In this document: positions 1-6,590 of the stretch, one piece after another
Layout of the letters: every line of letters begins with the position of its first letter
How positions within the stretch are numbered: the first letter of the stretch is position 1
NCBI RefSeq assembly: GCF_004570875.1
Contig: NZ_SPQK01000007.1
Span: 1-64,000, forward strand
Reading direction: 5' to 3'
DNA from: Blastococcus sp. CT_GayMR16
Lineage (GTDB): Bacteria; Actinomycetota; Actinomycetes; Mycobacteriales; Geodermatophilaceae
Length of the DNA: 64,000 bases
The notes under the pieces: model-generated
The model's input: only the letters and a program-made list of their open reading frames with translations
The model's database searches: none
Told to the model about the DNA's origin: nothing
Translations under genes and position numbers: made by a program

Positions 1-120
1 GGCCAGGCCGGCCGCCAGCAGCACGACTCCGGCGGTCTGGCCGAGCGCGGCCAGGGCGGCCCGGACCATCGCGCCCCGCAGGCCGGGGACACCGGCGAGC
101 GCGCCGAGCGGCCCGCTCAC
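1..120 (-). CDS. cydD: CydD, ABC exporter subunit of the cytochrome bd cluster (5' end only)
   Basis: Only the first 40 codons are present; the gene runs off the left edge. The start is GTG at 118-120, sharing GTGA with the stop codon of cydB, so the two are translationally coupled. The visible residues begin SGPLGALAGVPGLRGAMVRA and lead into a hydrophobic stretch, as expected for the first membrane helix of an ABC exporter. In Actinobacteria cydD, often fused with or followed by cydC, encodes the thiol/heme-linked exporter needed to assemble cytochrome bd. The identity rests mainly on position after cydAB, so it is likely rather than proven. Confidence 0.6.
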   Translation of the reverse strand, partial: MSGPLGALAGVPGLRGAMVRAALAALGQTAGVVLLAAGLA

Positions 121-1124
121 ACCGACACCTGCTCGTGCTGCGGCCCGGCGGTGAGCCGCCTGCGGAAGACCCAGTACGTCCAGGCCTGATAGGCGAGCAC
201 GACCGGCAGCCCGACCGCGGCCACCCACGTCATGACGGTGAGCGTGTAGCCGCTGACCGAGGCGTCGGCGACGGTCACGTCGAAGGCGGCGTCGATCGTC
301 GACGGGACGACGACCGGGAACGCCGCGCCGAAGATCGTCGCGGCCGAGGCCACCAGCATGACCGCCCAGGCGGTGAACGCCTGCCCCTCCCGTTCGAGCC
401 GGATCCGCGTCCAGGTGATGACGACGGCCAGCGCGGCGACCAGCCAGAGCCCGGCGGTGACCGGCGTCCCGTGGCGCAGGTGCACCAGGCCGGCCCAGGC
501 GAGCAGCGGCAGGGCCGCCACCGGCGACCAGCGCAGGGCGAGCGCGCGGGCGCGCAGCCGCACGTCCCCGTCGGTCTTCAGCGCCAGGAACAGCGCCCCG
601 TGGACGACGGCGAACGCGACGACCGCCAGCGCGCCGAGCAGCGCCGGCCACCCCACCCCGGCGAACGCGCCGCCGACCCGGTTCCCGTCGCCGTCGATCG
701 GCAGGCCGAGCGTCGTCGCGCCGAGTGCAGCGCCCACGCCCAGAGCGGCGACCAGCGAACCGCCGGTGATGACGTGGGTCCAGGTCGCGTCCCACCGCGG
801 GTCGTGCGACGAGTGCCGCCACTCGAACGCGACCGCCCGAACGATCAGCCCGAGCAGCACGATCACGAACGGCAGGTAGAGCGCAGGCAGCCAGGTGGCG
901 TACCAGCCGGGGAAGGCGGCGAACACCGCGCCGACGGCGGTGATCAGCCAGACCTCGTTGCCGTCCCAGAGCGGGCCGATGCTGCGCAGCATCAGGTGCC
1001 GGTCGGCCGGGCGGCGACCCAGCACCGGCAGCAGCGCGGCCACCCCGAAGTCGAAGCCCTCGAGGAGCAGGAAGCCGGTCCAGAGCACCGCGACCGCGGC
1101 GAACCAGAGGATCTGCAGGTCCAT
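117..1124 (-). CDS. cydB: Cytochrome bd ubiquinol/menaquinol oxidase subunit II
   Basis: This is the 335-residue integral membrane partner of CydA in the bd-type terminal oxidase, which reduces oxygen to water with electrons from quinol and does not pump protons. The protein begins MDLQILWFAAVAVLWTGF and carries the CydB family signature GFDFGVA followed by GPLWDGNEVWL near residues 23-62, with about eight hydrophobic helices. I chose ATG at 1122-1124 because it has a GGAG Shine-Dalgarno just upstream and restores the family N-terminus; an extended reading frame of 24 more codons is not protein-like. It lies 16 bp after cydA and its stop overlaps the cydD start, so cydABD is one operon. Confidence 0.95.
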   Translation of the reverse strand: MDLQILWFAAVAVLWTGFLLLEGFDFGVAALLPVLGRRPADRHLMLRSIGPLWDGNEVWLITAVGAVFAAFPGWYATWLPALYLPFVIVLLGLIVRAVAFEWRHSSHDPRWDATWTHVITGGSLVAALGVGAALGATTLGLPIDGDGNRVGGAFAGVGWPALLGALAVVAFAVVHGALFLALKTDGDVRLRARALALRWSPVAALPLLAWAGLVHLRHGTPVTAGLWLVAALAVVITWTRIRLEREGQAFTAWAVMLVASAATIFGAAFPVVVPSTIDAAFDVTVADASVSGYTLTVMTWVAAVGLPVVLAYQAWTYWVFRRRLTAGPQHEQVSV

Positions 1125-1140
1125 GTCTGTTCTCCGGGAC

Positions 1141-2685
1141 TCAGTAGGCGAAGGAGAGGACGTCGTCGTCGACAGCGCCGTCCGGACTGTCGGCACGGTC
1201 GGGGCCGTCCGGCGTCCCGGTCGGGGTCGGCGTCCCGTCGCCCGTGGTGATGCCGCGGCGGACGAACCGCGCGATGAGCCCGATCTCGACGACCGCGAGC
1301 ACGCCGTAGACGGCGGTCAGCACGATCAGCGAGGTCAGGACCTCACCGGCACCGACACCCGGCGACACGGCCTGGGCGGTGAAGAACCAGATCTGGTCGG
1401 CCACCGGCACGTCCGGGTTGGGGACGACGACGAACGGCTGCCGACCCATCTCGGTGAAGATCCAGCCCGTCGCGTTGGCCGCGAAGGGCGCCCCGATCGC
1501 GAGCAGCGACCCGTGGACGCCGAGCCGCGAGGTCGGCACCCGGCCGCGGCGGGTGGCCCAGAGCGCGTACGCGGCCACCCCCGCCGACACCGCGCCCAGG
1601 CCGATCATCAGCCGGAAGCTCCAGTAGGTCACGGCGAGCACCGGCTGGTAGTCGACCGGTTCGCCGGCCTTGTCGCCGAAGCGGGCCGGGTCGTCGGGGT
1701 AGGTCGCGCCGTAGACCTCGGCGTAGCGCTCCTGCAGCTCGTTGACGCCGGGGACGGCGGTGGAGAAGTCGCTGTGGGCGAGGAACGACAGGAGTCCCGG
1801 CACGGTGATCGAGTGGACGTCGTCGCACTCGTTGGAGCCGAGCTTGTTCCAGGCGAAGATCGAGAAGGACGCCGGCGCCTCGGTCTCGCAGAGCGCCTCG
1901 GCGGAGCTCATCTTCAGCGGCTGCTGCTGGTACATGAGCTTGCCCTGCCAGTCGCCGGTGAGGGCGACGGCGAGGAAGGCCGCGAGCGACACCCATCCGC
2001 CGAGCCGCACCGAGCGGCGCCACACCTGGTGGTCGACGTCCGCGTCCGACCGTCCCGCCAGCTTCCGCCGGCGCAGGTGCCAGAGGCCGATGCCGACCAG
2101 CAGGGCGCCGGCGACCATGAGCGCCGCGACGATCGCGTGGCTGAAGGCGGCCAGCGCGGTGTTGTTGGTCAGCACCGCACCGATGCTCGTGAGCCGCGGC
2201 TTCTCGCCATCCATCGTCACCCCGACCGGGTGCTGCATCCACGAGTTCGCGGCGATGATGAAGTACGCGCTCACGATCGAGCCGATGACCGCGGCCCACA
2301 GCGCGGCGAGGTGCACCCGCTTCGGGATCCGGCCCCAGCCGAAGATCCACAGGCCCAGGAACGTCGACTCGAGGAAGAACGCGAGCAGGGCCTCCATGGC
2401 CAGCAGCGAGCCGAACACATCGCCGACGAAGCGGGAGTACTCGCTCCAGGCGAGCCCGAACTGGAACTCCTGGACCAGCCCGGTCGCCACGCCGAGGACG
2501 AAGTTGATCAGGTAGATGCGGCCCCAGAACCGGGTCATCCGCAGCCACTCGGGCTTGTCGGTGCGCACCCACATCGTGTGCATGACCGCGACGAGGATCC
2601 CCAGACCGATGGTCAGCGGCACCATCAGGAAGTGGTAGACGGTGGTGATCCCGAACTGCCAGCGTGCGATGTCCAGGACGTCCAC
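1141..2685 (-). CDS. cydA: Cytochrome bd ubiquinol/menaquinol oxidase subunit I
   Basis: The 514-residue quinol-oxidising, heme-bearing subunit. It starts VDVLDIARWQFGITTVYHF, with the conserved N-terminal histidine (residue 18) used as a heme ligand, then many transmembrane helices. The quinol-loop signature appears as EMGRQPF (usually GRQPW). The loop looks short, as in most Gram-positive oxidases. The start is GTG with a strong GGGGAG ribosome site 8 nt upstream. It is first gene of the cydAB(D) operon and divergent from blaI. Two palindromes lie 41-80 bp upstream, so control by BlaI is likely. Cytochrome bd usually serves low-oxygen or stress respiration. Confidence 0.95.
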   Translation of the reverse strand: MDVLDIARWQFGITTVYHFLMVPLTIGLGILVAVMHTMWVRTDKPEWLRMTRFWGRIYLINFVLGVATGLVQEFQFGLAWSEYSRFVGDVFGSLLAMEALLAFFLESTFLGLWIFGWGRIPKRVHLAALWAAVIGSIVSAYFIIAANSWMQHPVGVTMDGEKPRLTSIGAVLTNNTALAAFSHAIVAALMVAGALLVGIGLWHLRRRKLAGRSDADVDHQVWRRSVRLGGWVSLAAFLAVALTGDWQGKLMYQQQPLKMSSAEALCETEAPASFSIFAWNKLGSNECDDVHSITVPGLLSFLAHSDFSTAVPGVNELQERYAEVYGATYPDDPARFGDKAGEPVDYQPVLAVTYWSFRLMIGLGAVSAGVAAYALWATRRGRVPTSRLGVHGSLLAIGAPFAANATGWIFTEMGRQPFVVVPNPDVPVADQIWFFTAQAVSPGVGAGEVLTSLIVLTAVYGVLAVVEIGLIARFVRRGITTGDGTPTPTGTPDGPDRADSPDGAVDDDVLSFAY

Positions 2686-2713
2686 GGCCTGTCTCCCCTT
2701 CGGCGAGCTACGA

Positions 2714-2765
2714 TCGACACATTCTTTCTACGCTGGGTAGAAGAACTTTTCTACGACACGTAGAA
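2714..2765. promoter_or_regulatory. Twin BlaI-type operators in the cydA/blaI divergent promoter region
   Basis: Two 17-bp inverted repeats of the same design lie between the divergent genes. Site 1 at 2726-2742 reads TTCTACGCTGGGTAGAA (arms TTCTAC/GTAGAA). Site 2 at 2749-2765 reads TTCTACGACACGTAGAA (arms TTCTACG/CGTAGAA). Their centres are 23 bp apart, about two helical turns. A candidate blaI promoter is TCGACA (2714-2719) and TAGAAG (2738-2743), so site 1 would cover its spacer and -10 box. BlaI/MecI dimers bind palindromes of this size, so autorepression and control of cydAB are both plausible. Which promoter uses which site is inference. Confidence 0.75.
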
Positions 2766-2798
2766 GACGGCGATGTGAGACGCGAGACAGGAGGCGCG

Positions 2799-3158
2799 GT
2801 GGCGTCGCTCGGAGAGCTGGAGCGGGCCGTCATGGAGCGGCTCTGGGCCGCCGACGGGCCGCTCGCGGCCACCACCCTGCGCGAGGAACTGGCCGCTCGC
2901 GGGGTCGCGCTGACCACCGTGCACACGGTGCTGACGCGGCTGGAGCAGAAGGGCTTCGTCGTCCACGACGACGGCCGGCCCCGGCTCTTCACCGCACGCG
3001 CGAGCCGCGAGGACCACGCCGCCGAGCTCATGCACGAGGTGCTGGGCCAGTCGGCCGACCGGCAGGCGGTGCTCGCCCGCTTCGTCGGCAGCGTGAACCC
3101 CGACGAGGCGCGCCTGCTGCGCGAGCTCCTCGCCGGGGCGGACGACGCCCGCACCTGA
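2799..3158 (+). CDS. blaI: BlaI/MecI/CopY-family transcriptional repressor
   Basis: A 119-residue winged-helix repressor: SLGELERAVMERLW opens helix 1, TTVHTVLTRLEQKGFV is the recognition helix and wing approach, and a C-terminal helix (ARLLRELLAG) dimerises. I chose GTG at 2799 because AGGAGG lies 6-8 nt before it; the longer frame upstream would run through both operators. The next gene, 11 bp away, is an M56 metallopeptidase, the usual partner that inactivates BlaI by proteolysis. The position opposite cydAB suggests this pair answers a respiratory or envelope signal rather than a beta-lactam, as no beta-lactamase or PBP gene is nearby. That role is inference. Confidence 0.9.
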   Translation: MASLGELERAVMERLWAADGPLAATTLREELAARGVALTTVHTVLTRLEQKGFVVHDDGRPRLFTARASREDHAAELMHEVLGQSADRQAVLARFVGSVNPDEARLLRELLAGADDART

Positions 3159-3169
3159 CGTCGTCCCTC

Positions 3170-4102
3170 GTGCTGCCCGCCACCGCCGTCTCGCTCGCCG
3201 TCCTGGCGCTCCTGCTGGCCTGGCCGGTGCCGGCGCTGCTGTCCCGCGCGCACTGGCCTCGCCGGGATCCGCTGGTCGCGCTCGTCTGCTGGCAGGCGGT
3301 CGGGCTCGCCGGGGGACTGTCGATGATCGGCGCTCTGCTGGTGCACGGCCTGGCGCCGTGGGGGCACTCCCTGCCCGAGGCGGCGTGGTCGGTGCTCACG
3401 CAGAATGCCGCCGCCGATCCCGTCCGTGGCGATCACTGGGTAACGCTGACCCTCGCGGGCGTCCTGGCGTTCGAGCTGGTCGGCGTCCTGGTGCTCTCGT
3501 GGATCCGGACGACCCGTACCCGGCGGCGGCACCGGGCGCTGCTCGAACTCGTCGTCGAGCCGTCGGCGGCGCTCCCGGACACCCGGCTGCTCGACCATCC
3601 CGCGCCGGTGGCCTTCTGCATCCCCGGAGCGCGACCGCTGCTCGTGCTGTCGTCCGGGATGGTGGCCGAGCTCGACGAGGCCCAGCTGGCCGCTGTCGTC
3701 GCGCACGAGCGGGCACACCTGCGGGAGCATCATCACCTGCTCCTGCTGCCGTTCGTCGCGTGGGAGGCGGCGCTGCCGGTGCTGCCGGCGGCGGCCCGCG
3801 CGCACGCGGCGGTGCGGGAGCTGGTGGAGATGCGGGCCGACGACGTGGCGCTGACCTCGCTGTCCGGACCGGTCCCGCGGCGCACGCTGGCCCGCGCGAT
3901 CGTCGCGGCGGCAGGAGGGGCGGGCGGAGCGGGGGTACCGGACGGCGCCCTCGCCGTCACCGGCAGTGCGACCGGGGTCCGGGTGGTCCGGCTGCTCGAG
4001 CCACCGCAGCCCCTCCCGGCAGCTGCCCGGTGGGTCGCACTGCTCTCCGCCGGCCTGCTGCTGCTCCTGCCGACGGCGCTGCTGCTCGTCCCCGCACTCT
4101 GA
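3170..4102 (+). CDS. M56-family (BlaR1-like) membrane metallopeptidase without sensor domain
   Basis: A 310-residue membrane protein with several hydrophobic helices and a zinc-protease motif HERAH at residues 179-183, followed by the glutamate-bearing ELVEMRADDVAL that completes M56 metal binding. It ends soon after the last helix and lacks the extracellular penicillin-binding domain of BlaR1, so it cannot sense beta-lactams that way. It begins with GTG 11 bp after blaI and is very likely cotranscribed with it. By analogy with BlaR1/BlaI it should cleave or trigger cleavage of the repressor. The signal is unknown. Confidence 0.88.
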   Translation: MLPATAVSLAVLALLLAWPVPALLSRAHWPRRDPLVALVCWQAVGLAGGLSMIGALLVHGLAPWGHSLPEAAWSVLTQNAAADPVRGDHWVTLTLAGVLAFELVGVLVLSWIRTTRTRRRHRALLELVVEPSAALPDTRLLDHPAPVAFCIPGARPLLVLSSGMVAELDEAQLAAVVAHERAHLREHHHLLLLPFVAWEAALPVLPAAARAHAAVRELVEMRADDVALTSLSGPVPRRTLARAIVAAAGGAGGAGVPDGALAVTGSATGVRVVRLLEPPQPLPAAARWVALLSAGLLLLLPTALLLVPAL

Positions 4103-4111
4103 GCCCGGTGG

Positions 4112-4483
4112 CTAGTGCGCCGACCGCCGCGGGGCGACGGCGAGCGCGGCCGCGGCGTAGATCGCGGCGAGCGCGCCGCTGACCTGGGCGGCGCGGCCGT
4201 ACTGCGGGGAGGCGACGAACGGCACCATGCTCGCCGCGTGCAGCAGGTCGACGGCCGACCCGACGCGGACCAGCGCGCGGTCGGGCACCAGGAGCACCGC
4301 GCCGTGCTGCACCAGCAGTCGGCTTCCCAGGGCGCGCACCAGCCAGAGCCGATGCGCGGGGAATGCCGGGCCTATGCGGTCGACCACCTGCTGGGGCCGG
4401 ACGAGCAACGCCATGCCCGAGGCCATCCCGAGACCCGCGAGGGCGCGCGTGGCGAGTCGGCGGCGGCGGTCGGTTGCGGTCAT
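4112..4483 (-). CDS. Small membrane protein of unknown function
   Basis: A 123-residue protein with an Arg-rich N-terminus (TATDRRRRLATRAL) and about three or four hydrophobic segments, ending AVAPRRSAH. It resembles short actinobacterial membrane proteins annotated DUF4267-like, but I cannot assign a function. ATG is preceded by GGAGGACCCGC, a good ribosome site. It is convergent with the M56 gene, with only about 10 bp between stops, and lies downstream of the copA remnant on the same strand. A long inverted repeat sits just upstream and could be its operator or the terminator of the copper locus. Confidence 0.65.
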   Translation of the reverse strand: MTATDRRRRLATRALAGLGMASGMALLVRPQQVVDRIGPAFPAHRLWLVRALGSRLLVQHGAVLLVPDRALVRVGSAVDLLHAASMVPFVASPQYGRAAQVSGALAAIYAAAALAVAPRRSAH

Positions 4484-4515
4484 GCGGGTCCTCCGTCGGC
4501 CGTGGTGGTGCCCGC

Positions 4516-4557
4516 AACCTACGTCTCTGCTTACAGGTGGAAGCAGAGACAGAGGTT
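4516..4557. repeat. 42-bp interrupted palindrome at the 3' end of the copA remnant
   Basis: The inner arms GTCTCTGCTT (4523-4532) and AAGCAGAGAC (4541-4550) pair perfectly around an 8-nt loop. After a 2-nt mismatch they extend by AACCT (4516-4520) and AGGTT (4553-4557). The structure covers the last codons and stop of the copA remnant and lies about 33 bp upstream of the membrane-protein start. It has no U-tract. It could be a terminator or a regulator operator. Confidence 0.6.
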
Positions 4558-4930
4558 CCGCGTGGACCCTCTGCCCCGCGCGACCTCCGCCGGGCGGTCG
4601 GCCGAGGGCCGGCTCGAGGGGACGTCGGTCGTCGCTGCCCGGTTCTCGGCCAGCGGCGCGAAGCCGCGCAGCCGCAGGCTGTTGGTCACGACGAACACCG
4701 AGCTGAAGGCCATCGCGGCGCCGGCGCGGTATAGCCCGTCTTCTCGACCGTGGCGATCAGGTCGTCGGTGGTGACGCCGTCGCCAAAGCTGACCTTGGCC
4801 TTCTCGGTGGCGTAGTTGACCGTCGCGGTCACGCCGTCGAGCTTGTTCAGCTTCTTCTCGACCCGGTTGGCGCAGGAGGCGCAGGTCATCCCGCCGATCA
4901 GCAGCTCGACGTCTGGGTCGCGGTGCTCAT
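4531..4930 (-). pseudogene. copA: copA remnant: HMA domain joined to the C-terminal tail of a copper P-type ATPase
   Basis: The 5' part (4889 down to about 4735) encodes a heavy-metal-associated domain with the copper-binding motif MTCASCANRVEKK and KTGYTA. The 3' part, in a different frame, encodes GAAMAFSSVFVVTNSLRLRGF, the characteristic last membrane helix of CopA ATPases. Everything between (actuator, phosphorylation site DKTG, ATP site; about 2 kb) is absent. The join falls in CTATACCGC, which can be read as GYTA in one frame and LYRA in the other, and it is out of frame. The expected start ATG at 4928-4930 (STATQ) is one base out of frame with the HMA domain. A lone 67-residue HMA peptide could still be made from the internal ATG at 4887-4889. 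Confidence 0.8.
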
Positions 4931-5463
4931 GCCCCGGTCTCCCCGGTCGCCGAGACGGTGAACGCGGCGGTGTGGACGGCGTCCCCGTGCTTGAAGTCCA
5001 GGAACAGCCGGTAGGTGCCCGACGACGGCGCCGTGCTGAAGAACGTGATGTCGGGCCCCGGCTCGGTCACGCCGTCCCCGGGCTCGCCGGAGGGGTGGAC
5101 GTGCAGGTAGGCGAGGTCGCCGGTGCGGAGCACGACGAGGTGGCCATAGGCGGCCAGGTAGGGCTGCAGGTCGGTGACCGGCCGGCCGTCGCGGGTGACG
5201 CTCAGCGTCAGCTCCCATTCCTCGCCGGACACCAGGTCGCCGTCCAGGGTCACGCTGTAGCCGTCGACCTCGGCGGTCCTGGACTCCGCCGGCAGCGGGG
5301 CGGGCTGGTAGTCGCCGGGAACGGCCAGGTCCGCACCGAGGGTGCGGTTCTCCCCGTCTTCGATGCGCCGCAGGTGCTTGAGGTAGTCGTCCTTGCGGTG
5401 GATGTAGCCGTGTGCTGGTGCTCGGGAGTGCTCGGGAGTGCTCGACTGCTCGACGGTCTCCAC
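4927..5463 (-). CDS. Chimera: CsoR N-terminus fused in frame to the C-terminal half of a secreted copper-locus protein
   Basis: Residues 1-34 end HGYIHRKDDYLKHLRRIE, which is the start of actinobacterial CsoR copper repressors (family: HGY..KD..LKRLRRIEGQ). The protein then switches at residue 35 to TLGADLAVPGDYQPAPLP and a beta-rich domain with AYGHLVVLRTGDLAYLHVHP and GTYRLFLDFKHG, typical of secreted FixH/YtkA-like proteins encoded beside copA. The CsoR cysteine/histidine copper ligands and the signal peptide of the secreted protein are both missing. Start GTG has a strong AGGAGG. Its stop shares ATGA with the copA remnant. The likely origin is a deletion joining two neighbouring genes; the product is probably non-functional. 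Confidence 0.75.
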   Translation of the reverse strand: METVEQSSTPEHSRAPAHGYIHRKDDYLKHLRRIEDGENRTLGADLAVPGDYQPAPLPAESRTAEVDGYSVTLDGDLVSGEEWELTLSVTRDGRPVTDLQPYLAAYGHLVVLRTGDLAYLHVHPSGEPGDGVTEPGPDITFFSTAPSSGTYRLFLDFKHGDAVHTAAFTVSATGETGA

Positions 5464-5509
5464 GCGATTCCTCCTGCCGGCCGCGGGCGCTGCGACTCGG
5501 CAGGAACTA

Positions 5510-5525
5510 TACCCCCCTAGGGTGT
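5510..5525. promoter_or_regulatory. CsoR-type copper operator
   Basis: TACCCCCCTAGGGTGT lies 47 bp upstream of the csoR-like start. It has the C-run/G-run form (ACCCC..GGGT) typical of CsoR operators in actinobacteria. It would have served csoR autoregulation. It survives although csoR itself has lost its metal-binding core. Confidence 0.65.
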
Positions 5526-5532
5526 CTAACGA

Positions 5533-5895
5533 CTACCCCGTGCCTCCGATGTCCCGGCGGAGCCGGTCGACGTCGGAGCGCAGCCGGGTCGCGGTGCTGC
5601 GGAGCCGGTCGGCGTCGGCGCGGGCGGACGTCAGTTCGTCCTGCAGGCCGACGATGGTCTCGGCGGAGGCGAGCGGGTGCCCGTCGTCGAGCAGGCCGCG
5701 CAGCCGCGCGGCCAGGGCGAGCTGGTGACGCGAGTAGCGCCGGTGGCCACCGGGTGAGCGGTACGGCTCCAGCGCTCCGGAGCTGTCGAGGCTGCGCAGG
5801 AAGGCCGGCTGGACGCCGAGCAGTTCCGCCGCCTGGCTCATGGTGAGCGCGGGAAAGTCCGGGTCGTCGAGCCGGTCGGTGGGGTCCTGGCTCAT
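5533..5895 (-). CDS. MerR-family regulator (HspR-like) next to hsp20
   Basis: A 120-residue MerR-type DNA-binding protein. The winged helix runs from TMSQAAELLGV through RSPGGHRRYSRHQL, with the family signature GGHRRY near residue 49. It is followed by a C-terminal coiled coil rich in Arg/Asp (DADRLRSTATRLRSDVDRLR) that should dimerise. No metal-binding cysteines are present. The short C-terminus and position downstream of hsp20 resemble HspR-type heat-shock repressors, but I do not see the classical HAIR inverted repeat nearby. A strong hairpin separates it from hsp20, so it may be transcribed at a lower level than hsp20 or from its own promoter. Confidence 0.85.
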   Translation of the reverse strand: MSQDPTDRLDDPDFPALTMSQAAELLGVQPAFLRSLDSSGALEPYRSPGGHRRYSRHQLALAARLRGLLDDGHPLASAETIVGLQDELTSARADADRLRSTATRLRSDVDRLRRDIGGTG

Positions 5896-5922
5896 CGCCG
5901 CGCCTCTCGTCTGCGGGACGCA

Positions 5923-5954
5923 GCAGGGCCGGGTCCGTCGGGACCCGGCCCTGC
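5923..5954. terminator. 14-bp perfect hairpin between hsp20 and merR
   Basis: GCAGGGCCGGGTCC (5923-5936), loop GTCG, then its exact complement to 5954. It starts 12 bp after the hsp20 stop, reading leftward. There is no U-tract, which is common for actinobacterial terminators. It could also stabilise the hsp20 mRNA 3' end. Confidence 0.75.
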
Positions 5955-5965
5955 GCTGCCGTCGG

Positions 5966-6463
5966 TCAGCTCTCGACCGCGCGGGTCTCGGCGGAGGAGG
6001 ACTCGCCCTCGATGGTGCGGCTCTCGACCGATGCGGGGGCGTCGGCCCGGGACACGGTGATCTTGCGGGCCCGCGCCTTCTCGGCGACCGGGATGCTCAG
6101 CGTGAGCACGCCGTCGTGGTAGCTCGCCTCGAGGCGGTCGGTGTCCAGGCTGCGCCCGAGCACCAGCTGGCGTGTGTAGCTGCCGAAGGGGCGCTCGGCG
6201 ATCGCCCACTCGGCGTTCTCGAGCTGGGGAACCGAGCGTTCCGCGCTGACGGTGAGCGTGTTGCCCTCGACCGACAGGTCGATCGAGCCGGGGTCGACGC
6301 CGGGCAGGTCGAAGTGGGCGACGAAGTTGTCGCCGACCCGGTAGGCGTCCATCGGCATGCCGGACAGTGCGCGGGCGGTCATGGTGCCCGATCGGCTGGT
6401 GAGCTGGTCCAGGGCGCGGAAGGCGGCGGACGGGCCGGTGAACGGGTCGTAGGCGGTCAACAT
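5966..6463 (-). CDS. hsp20: Hsp20/alpha-crystallin small heat-shock protein
   Basis: A 165-residue chaperone that holds unfolded proteins in large oligomers. The alpha-crystallin domain spans about residues 38-138: PMDAYRVGDNFVAHFDLPGVDPGSIDLSVEGNTLTV, with the closing motif DGVLTLSIPV. The C-terminal extension is longer than usual and acidic/Ser-rich (ESRTIEGESSSAETRAVES). ATG is preceded by AGGAGG at good spacing. The gene is upstream of a MerR-family regulator on the same strand, with a terminator-like hairpin between them, suggesting heat-shock control by that regulator. Confidence 0.93.
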   Translation of the reverse strand: MLTAYDPFTGPSAAFRALDQLTSRSGTMTARALSGMPMDAYRVGDNFVAHFDLPGVDPGSIDLSVEGNTLTVSAERSVPQLENAEWAIAERPFGSYTRQLVLGRSLDTDRLEASYHDGVLTLSIPVAEKARARKITVSRADAPASVESRTIEGESSSAETRAVES

Positions 6464-6503
6464 GGTTCGGCAACCTCCTGTCGTGGTTCTGTGGAGTTCG
6501 TGC

Positions 6504-6544
6504 CCGAGGTGTAAACCTCTACTGGCGACTACAGATTACCTCGG
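6504..6544. promoter_or_regulatory. Inverted repeat in the hsp20 promoter region
   Basis: CCGAGGT (6504-6510) and ACCTCGG (6538-6544) form a spaced inverted repeat of 7-bp arms, and the left arm also forms a smaller palindrome GAGGTGTAAACCTC. Together they lie about 41-81 bp before the hsp20 start and could be the MerR-family operator. No binding evidence is available. Confidence 0.4.
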
Positions 6545-6590
6545 CCGTGCACGGAGATAAACACCACGCGGAGAATTTTTCTCACCGCTC

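Noticed and set aside
135-2763. Long plus-strand frames opposite cydB and cydA
   Set aside because: They are mirror frames of real genes: Arg/Asp/Gly-rich, no motifs, and complementary to well conserved CydA/CydB codons.
6480-6590. HAIR or CIRCE heat-shock operator at hsp20
   Set aside because: Neither CTTGAGT-N7-ACTCAAG nor the CIRCE repeat is present.
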